Origin: Salticus scenicus
Lineage: Eukaryota; Arthropoda; Arachnida; Araneae; Salticidae
Assembly: GCA_963930645.1 (NCBI GenBank)
Contig: OZ005653.1
Coordinates: 216,384,684 to 216,448,683, forward strand
Reading direction: 5' to 3'
Length of the DNA stretch: 64,000 nucleotides
The position numbers were made by a program, and so were the translations under genes. The first letter of the stretch is position 1. Every line of letters begins with the position of its first letter. Below, piece by piece: positions 35,034-46,229 of this stretch. Below the pieces are notes generated by a model. The model worked only from the letters and a program-made list of their open reading frames with translations, did not search any database and had not been told where the DNA came from.

Positions 35034-35474
35034 TATCTTGAAATGAAATTTTCCGCAATCACAGGCCGGTATCTTCGCTTTGGAAAATCGATATGAATGT
35101 TTCTTTGCGGCTAAACATTTAAAACAAGCACCTTTTTTTTATTAATACTTGCTTTTTATCCTCATAGGATAAACTATCAGCATTTTTACATTCGCTGCTT
35201 ACATGTGATTTATTGCAAAAAAAAAACATATTTCTTTTTTCACTTCAGACGAATTATATAATTGAGCTGCGGTAGGAATAATTCTTTCACGTCGAACGGG
35301 TAGTGGATAAGTACTTTTATTCACATTTTCAAAATTAAATCCACTACGAGCAAGTTTCACCTTTTCTTCACTTTCAGTTTCATGCCGCAAAAAGTTCATC
35401 AAACAATCTAATTTGTTACCCGATTTCAATTCAACATCATTTTCCTGTTTTGCGTAGTTCAAGGTCGAACTCAA
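35034..35474 (-). pseudogene. Gag C-terminus with zinc knuckles of BEL/Pao 1
   Basis: Open to 35199 and then broken inside an A10 run (35217-35226), just at the first zinc-knuckle Cys; in the shifted frame CFFCNKSHVSSEC and, further on, CDCGKFHFKIMC appear. Zinc knuckles bind the element RNA. The frame is continuous with the gag part upstream except for the in-frame TAA at 35493-35495. Confidence 0.7.
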
Positions 35475-35495
35475 ATTTCTTTCCCATATTTTTTA

Positions 35496-36290
35496 AATAT
35501 CTACAGGTAAGCAAGATTCAATTAACGGGTATAAAATTGATGAATAATTTTCACTTGAAACACCTAGCATTTTCAATGACCGTAAATATGTATCACTTTT
35601 ATCATACAATTTAAAAAGTGGCATTTTTGGACCTTTACTTATAGCATTATTCATCATTAACGCAAGAACTTCTCTTATATAAACTTCAATTAACATATCT
35701 GTACGCCTAAAACGACTTGTAAGACATTCTATTACATTTTTGTAACTATCTTTTGTGGCGGGATACGATTCAACAATTTCCCGTGCCCTTGAGCCTTTTA
35801 TTGTGGCCTGCAACAAATACTGATATTTATCTTCATTTGGTATTTCTTCATCGTTGTGTATTTTCTCAAATTGTGCCCAGAATGGCAACCATTCTTTTAT
35901 TTCACCTCCGAACAATTTAAATTCTATTTCAGGAAGTTTGAATTTTCGTTTCATTATATTTTCATTTGATTGAAAACTGTTTTCAATTTCAGAATTATTT
36001 AAAAGTTTATCAACTTTTGTTCTTAATTTAATAAATTTTTCTTCATAATAACTAAAGCCTTCATACTCTTTATCATAATTATCTTGTGTACACTTATCAT
36101 CTTTAACAAGAACATCTAATATTTCTTTTTCGTTTGGACATAACATTGCCCATTTTTCATTTAATTGAGCATATAAAACTTCAATTTCTTCTATATTCTT
36201 ATCTTCCTCTATTAAATTATTCTCCAGTAAATTAGCGATACGTGTAAACGCACTTCTTAAAGGTGTTCTTTCTTTAGCTAATTTTTCCAT
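35496..36290 (-). pseudogene. Gag (DUF1759) of BEL/Pao 1
   Basis: 265 codons from an ATG at 36290. The N-terminal half is charged and likely coiled-coil. The DUF1759 landmark begins LPEIEFKLFGGEIKEW (about residue 118), followed by FWAQFEKIH, QYLLQATIKGSRA and NVIECLTSRF, the capsid-like part of BEL/Pao Gag. The start lies 45 bp inside the 5' LTR, behind the primer-binding-site candidate. The frame is ended by TAA 35493-35495, after which gag sequence continues in frame. Confidence 0.85.
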
Positions 36291-36311
36291 TCTAATCCTA
36301 GGTAAACAGAT

Positions 36312-36329
36312 CCCGACAGTCGGATGCCA
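36312..36329 (-). promoter_or_regulatory. Primer-binding-site candidate of BEL/Pao 1
   Basis: Five bases inside the 5' LTR the minus strand reads TGGCATCCGACTGTCGGG. TGG at its start is the complement of a tRNA 3' CCA. I could not assign the tRNA by eye. Confidence 0.5.
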
Positions 36330-36334
36330 ATAAA

Positions 36335-36827
36335 TATCGAATTTAAACTTTAAGAATAGCTATATTCGATATCTATATACTAAATTTTAAATAAATTAGT
36401 ATTCAACAAAATTGATTCTACAAATCTTCATCTAATCAAAAATTTCGTAATAAAAACAAATAGAATCATTTATGTTTCATTTCAATAATTAAAGGTAAGA
36501 AAAGTTTACCTTCCTTCATCTATATTGTTCGAGGGATGAAATATTCGTTCTTAAGTCAATAATAAGTGGAAACTTTCACTCATGGAACAGTCATTTTCTT
36601 TAAATCAACATATTTAATCAGGTAAATACACAATCACAAATTATTAAAGACATAATACTGATAAAACTACATAAATATTTAACGCGCGCTAACAATACAC
36701 AATATTTATATTTTGTGAACTTAGAACATTTTTCTTCTTGCTATCGAACACACAATTCCTCTCGTGCGCGCAGGCGCAGACGATCGGATTACAAAAAGTT
36801 GAAGTGGAAGTAGCGATTTTCGCAACA
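36335..36827 (-). repeat. 5' LTR of BEL/Pao 1
   Basis: 493 bp, pair of 30362-30854, same length without indels; about 14 substitutions by eye. Followed by the duplicated TATAT at 36828-36832. Confidence 0.93.
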
Positions 36828-36832
36828 TATAT

Positions 36833-37401
36833 ATATATACAAGTGCGTGTGTACATACTTTATATTAAAATTGTTTATCCAAGATACTTTACCAGATATA
36901 TATATATATATAAATATCTGAAGCAACAATCTTCGGTTTATTTAGTATGTTTATTTAAAAGTTTATTTAGAGTTAGTTTCAGTTACATTAATAGTCTGTG
37001 TAATTATCTGCTTTGAAAGCAATGCTTTATTTTAATTAAAAAAAAAAAAAAAATGTCATTTAAAAGTCTGTTTTGTATTGAAAAAGTCTGAAAAGGAAGA
37101 AAAAATATCTTATTAATGTCATCTAGTAATCGTACACAAAAAACAATTTTTATTGACGGTAATCTATAAAATAATTATACTAGGTAAGGATACTGTTAAA
37201 TTTAAACACTAAAATGATGTTTTCAGTGTCCATCTTTAGCTTTACTTCATGTTCCGAGTTCGTGTTACAAAACTTTAGAGTTCATATATATTGTGTTCTC
37301 TGGACTATGAATGTTTGAAATTCGTTAAAATCTTTTTAAATCGTGTAAAACTTTAAAAAAAGCAAATTCTTTTCAAACGTAACAAAATTAAGGAAAATCA
37401 T

Positions 37402-37436
<35 letters not shown>

Positions 37437-38616
37437 GAAAAGTATGAAATAAAGTACACATATTGAGGCTCATATCGAGTTGATTGAAGATTTTATTTTA
37501 ATTTATTTTTTAAGATTGTTTAAAGTAGATTGTAATTTGTATAATTTTGAGAGTTTTGCTATGAATAAAATTACTGAAAACCTGATTTATTATTATTTTA
37601 CAGAGATGCTCAAATGTTTCTGATGCATAACCGTCCTATTTACAAATTTTAAAACTTTGATATAAATATTGAAACACACTGTTTTACTATTCCATTGTAA
37701 TTATTTATTGTATTATTCACATATATTACTTGAAACACGTGATTACAACTAACTGTTGAAAAAGTCGAGTTGAGCCACAACAGATTTTTATATACTCGCC
37801 ATATTTAATTTTTATTTTGTTATCTTTACTACACTTTATTTAAATGAACGCTTTTTTAAACTATAAAACAATGTATTTATTTTCCCGGTTTTTATAGTTA
37901 TCAATTCTGAACACTAAATGTGACGGCTGAACACTTTTATGTAAAAATGATTCAGTATAGTGTTAACTATACAGATATACTTTATATGAAATCAAACTTT
38001 ATTGTTACACGTATAAAAAATTACCGAGCATTTTAGTTCGGGTGAACAGTTGTATCTGCGGCACAAACTGTAAGTTTGTTATTATTTTTTTTTCTGTAAT
38101 AAGAAAGTATAGGATTTAAAATAAAAAAAAAATACTCTGGTTTTCGATGAATTTACACGTTTTGAGATTTCCTGAACTAGCTTTGATACATTTTTTTATT
38201 AATTCCTGTTTGAATGTTTCTCAGTGGTTTAAAATTTCCATCCAACATTACCTGGAGAACTATTGCATTTAATGTCATATGAAAAAGTTATATTTTGTTA
38301 CACCACTCCCTTGGATAGGGAATTTTTGTTGTGAGGAAATATTCATTGCACTAATTTTCCCACACAAGGGGATTTCCGCTCTTTAAAGGACCCAAGTCAT
38401 GCTATTCATCGACAGCATGTCCTGTAGTTTTCCCGTACTGCTAAAGTATTAGGGATTTTCATTTTCTTATCTTCCGTAAAAGTCAGTGAGAACTAGTTTT
38501 TCCATTTTGTCCATCTACTCAAAGACAAGAATGACTGAATAGATTGACAATGTTGTCAGTTCAAAAATACTATTATTGATAAAGTAAAATTTAATGTTTT
38601 ATTTGACAATGATGTA

Positions 38617-38650
<34 letters not shown>

Positions 38651-38825
38651 AACAAAGAGAAAAAACTGAATTTATTTATAAATGATCATTCAACAATAAA
38701 AGGAAATTTGCATAAATTTCTGAAAAAATATCTCTGTTATTTTATGAGACAGGAAAGTTACTGCTTTTTACTCATACCAAACGAAAACTTCCGAAAGAAA
38801 TAAAATTATGATCAAAATTTTACTT
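36833..38825. other. AT-rich sequence, no gene seen
   Basis: Contains T-runs (37404-37433) and an A28 run at about 38620-38648. 38230-38500 is slightly G/C-richer but has no supported feature. Confidence 0.5.
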
Positions 38826-38831
38826 ATGTTG

Positions 38832-39768
38832 TCTCTCTACATGAGTAAAGAGAATTATATGTCTCTCCCTGTGTGCCTGCGTGCACTCTGGACAGTTTCA
38901 CAAATAAAAATTTAGATACCATTATTTTAATATAGTATTTTTTTAAAACAAGTAAAATGAATATCAACGATTCATGAAGTGAAAATTTTCAATATAAAAA
39001 TACTGGTATCAAAATTTCCCTTTGTAAGAACTTGGCTCTGAAGCTAAGACCTTTGATTACAGACACAGAGCTACAAAATGTGACAAAGGTATAGCTTGGA
39101 CACTGCAAATGCGCACTTCATCGATTTTTTTTTTTTTTTTTTTTTTTGAATCAGAATATCTCCTCCCTCCGCCCCCATCTCCTCAAATTTTTCCTTTTCC
39201 TAAATTTTATTCAAATTGCCTGGTTTTTATTTTTAATCGTATCCATTCCTTAGCAATGGTTACTAGCTTATTACAGTTACTACATAGCAACGCTTTCTCT
39301 GTCTGGTGATGCCTTTTAAAAAGCGAAGCTATCGACAGATTTTTATTTTAATTGAACAAAATAAGATATTTTATTTCAATAGTTGCCTTCAAAACCATTT
39401 TTTATTTGGAAAATTAAAAATTTCTTTGAAAGGGAAAAACGTTTATCATTTTTTAATTTTTTTTTCTTCTTTTCTTTTGGTATCAAATGTCAATATAATA
39501 AAAATAATTAAACTTATTACATTTTTAACTTTATTAAAATGTTCAACAATTAAGTTCATGTATAAGAATTATTTGTGGTTCGAGTTAAAGCGCTATCACA
39601 AGCAATGGGGACCCGGATCCGACATTGAAAGAAAGTCACTGCCATATTTTGTGTGACTTTAATGAATTTATATATATATATATATATATATGTATAAAAA
39701 ATTAGTGATTCAATTACTTTGAAAATTCATTTTTTGTAGTAACCAGTGAAGCATGCAAAGCCTACTGG
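38832..39768 (+). mobile_element. Possible non-autonomous Helitron
   Basis: The 3' end is the better part: 39744-39768 ends in CTGG followed by T (CTRR-type) and shares CAGTGAAGCATGCAAAGCCT with the ends at 2732 and 44919. A possible 5' end is TCTCTACATGAGTAAAG at 38832, followed by a GTCTCTCCCTGTGTGCCTG block like that at 5659. No Rep-helicase frame is present. The 5' limit is uncertain. Confidence 0.35.
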
Positions 39769-40029
39769 TTCTTCAATAAATTATTATAAGTGGCATTTAA
39801 ATAAATGCTGTCAAGATAAATTCGATAAAATACGTGTGTAAAATTATATTTATGGTTTGAAGAAATTGGAAATTTACGTACTTAAATTATAAGAAATGAT
39901 AACGAATTTAGAAGTAGTGCTCTTTCCACAGTTGGCTTCAGAGCATGCCCAGTTTCAAATATCACGCTACGCCACTGATAAATACATATATAATTTTGAA
40001 TAGAAAGTGATAAAAACGTGTAAGAGTTT

Positions 40030-40726
40030 AAGACAAGTGGGCGTGATTAATAAAAAGAAAAAAATAATGATAAATACAACAACAACGAATTAAGTTATCG
40101 AAAAAAACATTTGTAAAAATAAACACTTCATGTGAAAAACACCCTTCCGCTTCCTCTTCAGTGGGTGGGAGCAGCAGAACAGACATATATTAAGAAAAAT
40201 TAAAAAGGCCTAACAGGTTTCGAAAACATGGCGAAACCAACATACTCACAAAAAAGCGAATAACAATTAAATTCTAAAACAAAAACAAATTAATAGTACT
40301 TAAATAGATATAACTGTAGCGATTTTGTTTGATAAAATTAAGTTAATTAAAATCCAAAATATTTTTTTATATTCGATATGCGTGATAAAAGTAACTTAAT
40401 AAAGGACATGCTAATCAGCCATGTTCCCACCCAGACCTGAAAGGCAAAATATATAGTAATAAATTGGACTTACGGTAAAGTTAAATTGAAGAAAGAAAAA
40501 GACAGGTTAATATAAACCAGAAATGGTGTATTCATAGTCAGTGGCCTATTACTGGCACAGTCTTGTCCGGAGTTCAAATCGCATATTCCAACCATTCCAA
40601 GTCTCTCAATCTGCAGTAGCTGCATTTATGACAGGAGTCGTTCCGTACGTTGGACTTTGGCCAGGATTCTTCATCAGCACACAACACAAGACACCAAGCA
40701 CCATAAGTGCAGAAACAATGCCGCTG
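40030..40726 (-). mobile_element. Probable 3' tail region of the inverted retroelement
   Basis: Downstream (minus strand) of the RT fragment. No protein domain is seen; an open plus frame at 40541-40741 is chance. It is assigned to the element only because it adjoins the RT end and has no other identity. Confidence 0.25.
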
Positions 40727-41430
40727 CTATTGCATCAATAGCAAACATCGAATAAAATTATTGGCGTAAAACTTTATAAAATTTAGTGGATAGTTATTAT
40801 TGTATAAAAGATTAGCAATATATTTAAAATCTTGTTTCTTATAATTTGAATGACTATCACATATCTTATAGAATCTATTTAGTTGACCAACTAAAATGTT
40901 AATATAGATTTTTTTGTGCAAAATGCTGTACCAATGAGGCATACTGTAACAATTAAATGAGTTTTTTTTTTTTTTTTTTTTTTTTTTTATCGTATAGAAC
41001 TAGATTTAAATTTTTATGCTAAACACCAAGAAAAATATCTAAGAAATTAACACAGTCATCTTCATCATTAGCTTTATTTAAATGTAAACAGGAAGGGTAC
41101 ATGTTTTTATAAACATCTGTAAAATCAAAATTTAAGACTAAAATATCATCTATATATCGAAAAGTGTTTAAATACTTGTTGAAATTAATAACATAGGTAT
41201 ATTCATAAAAAAAAATAGAAATAAATTAGCAGCTGTACTGGAATAATTGGGACTCGTTCCGACACCATGTACTTGTTTGTCAATTTTTTATGAAATGTTA
41301 TGAAATCATTATTAAAACAAAAATGGCAAATACTTAGAAATAAATGTCTATCAATCTGCAACTCATTTACAATATGAAAAAAATCAAATAATTTAATAAA
41401 AGTATCAAATAATAAATCAATAGGGATGTT
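40727..41430 (-). pseudogene. Reverse transcriptase C-terminal part (target-primed retroelement)
   Basis: On the minus strand, in order: NIPIDLLFDTF at 41430 (the block right after the first catalytic Asp in this RT type), GVGTSPNYSSTAANLFLF in a shifted frame, RYIDDILVLN with the YIDD catalytic box at 41145-41156, MYPSCLHLN, NFLDIFLG, LYDK, then after an A26-28 tract (T-run on plus, about 40961-40988) VGQLNRFYKICD and NNNYPLNFI. Such YIDD enzymes with the LYDK and GQL.R blocks belong to Penelope-like or related target-primed retroelements; I cannot decide the clade. At least one frameshift and one stop are present. Confidence 0.65.
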
Positions 41431-41440
41431 ACAAATAAAT

Positions 41441-41551
41441 TTTCAAAATCAATTGAGTTATTTTTGGTGTATAGACAATAGTTATGAGGTTATTGAAAAA
41501 TTAAATAATATGGACACGCCTATTTCTGTACACGCATTTGATTTTGAAAAT
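41441..41551 (+). pseudogene. Inverted 5' segment of the same reverse transcriptase
   Basis: The plus strand reads FWCIDNSYEVIEKLNNM and ends in ISVHAFDFEN at 41551, the RT block just before the NIPIDLL block that begins on the opposite strand at 41430. The two blocks are neighbours in an intact RT and lie here head to head, 10 bp apart at their other sides. This is the layout left by twin priming during LINE-type insertion. An (AT)n run begins directly at the outer break. Confidence 0.6.
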
Positions 41552-42508
41552 TAAATATATATATATATATATATATGTATATAAATAAATAAATAAAATA
41601 ACAACATAGGAGTTCCCTTACATTAACATATATGCACATATTTTATACTATTTTTAGAGGTAATGCAGACAGAACGCATAATGATGACAACTTATTAAAT
41701 TAGACACCTAACAATATTAACCAATGCATACGTCTTAAAGATCATATATTTATAAATAGAAACGGATAATATTGAAAGTTCAGTGGTTGTGACAACGATT
41801 TTGCAGGAGGTAAAATTTTAACTGGTAAAATAACAGTCCAACTTTCAAATGTTTACTGAAATTTCAAAGTCTTTAAAATCAAATTCCGTAAAATTTCTGT
41901 AATTTATCATTTCTTATAACATTTTTAAATTTTTACTACAATTTAAATTACATTGCGATTAATAAAAAGAAAAAAAAAAGAAAATTAAGAATATGATTTA
42001 AATCGTGATAATATAATTTACAAAGAAATTAATTATAAATCAAAAATTAATATTAAAACTATGAATAAAATTTTATCATCATTACTCATTCTATAAAATC
42101 ACATTTTGTATTACTTGAAAAATATACTCAGTGGCCTAATATTAATGATGTTTCTCCTCATTAATTTGAAACTTCTAAACAATATGCTCATACTAGAACG
42201 ATGGTAAATGAATTTTAATAATTAAAGGGAAGATTTAAAAATTATTAATTGCTCTGATAAAATTTACGATAGTTAAAAAAATTTTTATAAACATAAATAC
42301 AATATATTTAACGTATAAATTAATTTTCTTTTCTTTTAGGAAAAATTAAAAAATAATTAATTGATTTTACTTTATTTTAGGAAGTGTTGAAGTATGGTTT
42401 TCAAGAAGAGTCTGTACAATATATTTACTGTTCATTTAATTTGTGTAATTATAAGTATATTTCTAACATAAACTGAACTTCTTAAATTATTCATAAGGAA
42501 ATATTCCG

Positions 42509-42540
<32 letters not shown>

Positions 42541-42781
42541 GTAATGTTTCACAAAATCCTCGAGAAATTAATTAATTTAAAATAAGTAAAACATCACTAA
42601 ATTTAAATATATATAGATACAGATATAAAATAAAATACAAATAAAATATTTATGCATGGTTCTGTTTCTATCTGTTAAGTATTTTGAAATTAAAATATTT
42701 CATGTCAGATATTACTTGAAATAATGCCTTTAACTTTTTACTTTCGTTTACACATAAATAATGTAAAATGTAATATAGAAT

Positions 42782-42833
<52 letters not shown>

Positions 42834-43980
42834 GAGCGCCATATTTAAACAGACACATTTTAAAATTAAAAGTAATATAAAACCAAATGAAACATTTTGA
42901 GAAAGACTACACTTTGACACAATTCATTATATAATTTTGTCTTTCAGAACTGCATTTAATTCGTTAAATAATGTATTTCGATATAATACACATTAATTCA
43001 TGTCGGTTCAAAATGTGCTTCTAATCAAATTTTAGACGAAATTAAACCTTCTGATAAAATATTTTTATTTTATTTTATTTATTTTTTATTTTTTAAATAT
43101 ATATGTATATATATATATATATATTCACATATATTTTAGACATTGGATTTCATTTAAAATAATTTAGTCTATGAAAGCAAATGAAATTTAGACATAAATA
43201 TTTATGAAAATGATTTATTATTCTTATGCTATTACTTTTGTGTTCTTCACATGATTGTTTTTGAAAAATGTTAAAAATTTTACGTACATTTCAATTATCA
43301 CTCGGAAAGAGTAGTATAACTCCTTTTCGTTTCCTTGCAACAAACTTTATGAAAATGTGCTCGCAAAATATGCTTCAAAATGTGCAACATTTTCGCACTT
43401 TATTTCTCTTCTTATTTTCTTTTAAAATTTGAAATTTATAAATTTCATACCATCCACTTTACCCAATTTAAATCGTAATTCATCAGAAACTAAAATATTT
43501 TTAAAACCAAACTAACTGTTGTATTTATAAGCACGGGAATAATAGGGGGTGATTGTTACTCAGCAAAACATGTATATTTTCCTACGTAATTAATGTACAT
43601 ATAATTAACACATTTCTCAGATGACCCCTATTAATTACAATTCGATAATTCATGGTTTTGTACCACGATTTATTTATTTCAGCATCTTTAGAAGTCTTAT
43701 TTAAATACAAAGCTCTCTTTCGAACATTTTTTGTAACATCCTACATATCGTATGATCCATATCGTAAGTTCCATATCATACGACCGAGAAATCTCAAATT
43801 GTTAATTTTACGATGACATCTTTTTGGTAAACCAATACGAAAATTTCACACATTATCTATTTTTTTTTTATTATTATTAGTTTATGATATAATGATAAAA
43901 TAATCAAATCACTTTTATTGGCACTTCATGATTCAAGTTTGTTTAATTTCTGAATCTAACCTACATACTTACCAACCTAA
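41552..43980. other. AT-rich sequence with (AT)n runs
   Basis: (AT)n at 41553-41575, 42785-42831 (about 23 units) and 43099-43123; T27 at 42510-42536. No gene or further element recognised. Confidence 0.5.
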
Positions 43981-44001
43981 CCAGAGATATTGTTATTTCT
44001 C

Positions 44002-44112
44002 GCCCATTTTTGTACAACACTTAATTTTTAGAGTAATTATCTTTAAATATATTTATGATTAAATAAGAATAAAATTACTCTAAAAAAGATTGGTATGAAA
44101 AAAATGGGCGTG
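44002..44112. repeat. Imperfect inverted repeat
   Basis: 44008-44040 (CGCCCATTTTTGTACAAC ... TAGAGTAATT) pairs with 44077-44110 (AATTACTCTAAAAAAGA ... AAAATGGGCG) around a loop of about 35 nt. Weaker pairing may extend outward to 43975 and 44147. It may be a small foldback element. Confidence 0.45.
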
Positions 44113-44199
44113 AAGGGGCGGGACTAACAACCTTCCTCTTTAGGTTTGCAAGAATGAAACTATGAAGCGGGAGAATAATCTTTACCGTGTAGGAACAAA

Positions 44200-44918
44200 A
44201 ATGTGATGGTATCTGCCTAGATAACATCTAAAGAGAGAATGACCGTCTTCAATTACCTATTCCGAAACTGTAGTGTGACATGGAATTCATTGAATCTCAA
44301 CCCGAATATGAACTATATCTATCGTATTTTGAAAATGTTATTAAGTGATAAAATTTGGAATTGAGTTATTAAAGTAGAAGCCTACCGATTTCGAATACTT
44401 TTTTGATTAAAATTATATTAATTCTGTGTTTTATATTATATTTTTCTTGTAAATCCATTAAAATTTAAAATTTTCTTGAATTATACTAAAGTTTCTAATT
44501 CTTCTGAAAACCGTAATTGGATGTATTCGTTTAGTCAACTATTTTCTGCAATTCGTTTTTTTTTTTTTTTTTTTTTAATTTTTGAACGCTATTTACGTGA
44601 ATTCGATGACCAAGTCATTTTTTCATATTTAATTTAACAGCTGCATATAAATTAAACATAAATACTTAGCTGAAAGAAAAAGTAAGATTTTCAACATTTC
44701 AGAATCAAAATGTTTATAAATATGCCTACATTCAGTAGTTTTCATTTACACTACCATTATGAAGCCAAACATATCTGTCGCTCAAAATTGATCATCAAGT
44801 GTCGTTCCCATTCACAATGTAGAAATATAGTCGGTTTCGGTAGCGCATACTTTAGTTTAAAAAATATAAATTTTATGCATATTCTTTCTCTCTTAGATTT
44901 GATTTTTCTTACATTTAA
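44200..44918. other. No gene assigned
   Basis: AT-rich. A 70-codon frame at 44710-44922 has no domain and runs into the Helitron end. Confidence 0.4.
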
Positions 44919-45080
44919 CTAGCGGGATTTGCTTGCTTCACTGTTAACTCTATTTAAAGGAAATACTACTTATAAATACAAAATCTCATAATATAAAATC
45001 ACAAAAGATATAATTTCTAAAAAGAAATTTCATTCAAATCGGTCAAAACATCGGTAATGAAACATAATGTCATCGGAAAC
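44919..45080 (-). mobile_element. Helitron 3' end
   Basis: The minus strand reads CAGTGAAGCAAGCAAATCCC followed by GCTAG, then T. It is related to the ends at 2732 and 39768; the terminal hairpin is eroded. The adjoining ATCGGTCAAAACATCGGTAAT (plus, 45038-45058) is probably part of the same element. The other end is unknown. Confidence 0.45.
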
Positions 45081-45421
45081 GTCTTCTCATGCCCAGAAAC
45101 TCTGCGCAGAACCAACTGTTTGCGAATGTACCACCTTCAGTAAGAGTGACGGAGGCGGAAAAATAGAATTGATGCATGGATTATGTTAATTTCTTTAATG
45201 TTCTTAATGTTCATTTAACTTTTTTTTTTCTGAAAACTTCTAAACTAATTTTTAAAAGGTTTATTAAACATGTAGCTGATCATAAATAAGTAAAAGAAAA
45301 AAATAGCATTTTTAATTTCAGAGAAGGTTTTAGTTTGTAGCAATCATTTGTTAACCTAATTAAATTCATTAGAATAAATTTATTAAGTAAACGGAATAAA
45401 CGGAAGGATGGAGAACTTATA

Positions 45422-45980
45422 CATTTCTAGATGGTGAAACAGTATTATGAATATTATGAATCATATGTATTGCGAGAAATTCTCGAATGGTTTCCTACAA
45501 TCCGATTATTAACTCGAATTATAGTTGCTAAAACTCGCCTTTTGAGTTCGCCTTTCATTGCAAAGATTTTTAAATAAGTTTGACATCGATAATATAGGGT
45601 AACTCTGAAGTGCTCTATTAGCGATTTTCAGAAGTTGATTTCAAAGGGGACGAAAATTTATAAGGATGACATGCACTGAGAAAAAATCCTGTAACTGACA
45701 TCTAGAATTTAAATTGTGGCTCTAGAAAAAATAAATCGATGTCATTCTTATAAAATCTAGTCCCCTTTGGAAGCGCATTCTAGAGACTCCTATTAGATTT
45801 CTAGAGCGTTTGCCTTTATTATCGAGGGCAAAGTTATTTAAAAATCTCTCTAAATAAATGTGAATACAAGAGTCCGGTTTGAGCAACTATAATCTTGGTT
45901 TATGACCAAATTCTAGAAAATCCAGTGGGAATTTCTCCTAATACAAAAGATTCAGAATATTGTTTCACCATCTAGAAATG
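45422..45980. repeat. Large inverted repeat A/A'
   Basis: The left arm starts CATTTCTAGATGGTGAAAC (45422) and the right arm ends with GTTTCACCATCTAGAAATG (45980). Pairing recurs along both arms, e.g. TCAAAGGGGAC at 45642 against GTCCCCTTTGGA at 45761, TATAAGGATGACAT against ATGTCATTCTTATA, and ATTATAGTTGCT against AGCAACTATAAT. The arms are about 250 bp and diverged by substitutions and small indels. Noncoding. Confidence 0.65.
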
Positions 45981-46109
45981 TGTTCACCAGATATTCTCGA
46001 TCATTTCGTCTATTCAGATTATTGACGTGCCTTATGCGCATACCTCGGAAATCGATATTTTTAGTTTAATGATTTTGAAACTGTCCCCCTATTCATTCTA
46101 GATGAAGAC

Positions 46110-46152
<43 letters not shown>

Positions 46153-46226
46153 AACAGTGAGGAACTATTTTTACTAGAGCCACATATTAGATTTTAAATG
46201 CCAGTCTCAAAATTTTTTCTCAGTGT
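45674..46226. mobile_element. TIR element B/B' overlapping the inverted repeat A/A'
   Basis: Inverted ends of about 60 bp: CACTGAGAAAAAATCCTGTA (45674) and ATTTTTTCTCAGTG (ending 46226), with GTGGCTCTAG / CTAGAGCCAC further in. B lies at the centre of A/A', so the order is A-B-A'-spacer-B'. An (AT)n run lies at 46111-46145 inside. No frame is present. Confidence 0.55.
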
Positions 46227-46229
46227 ATT

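Larger units (their letters stand above)
30362..36827 (-). mobile_element. BEL/Pao LTR retrotransposon 1, complete but defective
   Basis: 6466 bp with two 493-bp LTRs and a perfect 5-bp target duplication TATAT (30357-30361 and 36828-36832). In element orientation the LTR begins TGTTGCG and ends CGATA. Order of domains on the minus strand: gag (DUF1759), zinc knuckles, aspartic protease (DUF1758), reverse transcriptase, RNase H-like part (peptidase_A17 region of Pao), integrase zinc finger and core, DUF5641. This order defines BEL/Pao. I count about 14 differences between the LTRs by eye (about 97 % identity). Several stops and frameshifts, many at homopolymers, break the single polyprotein. 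No envelope-like frame is present between DUF5641 and the 3' LTR. Confidence 0.93.

Noticed and set aside
30883..36290. Domesticated host gene derived from a BEL/Pao element
   Set aside because: Both LTRs, the target duplication and many stops in all domains are present; there is no sign of a selected single domain.
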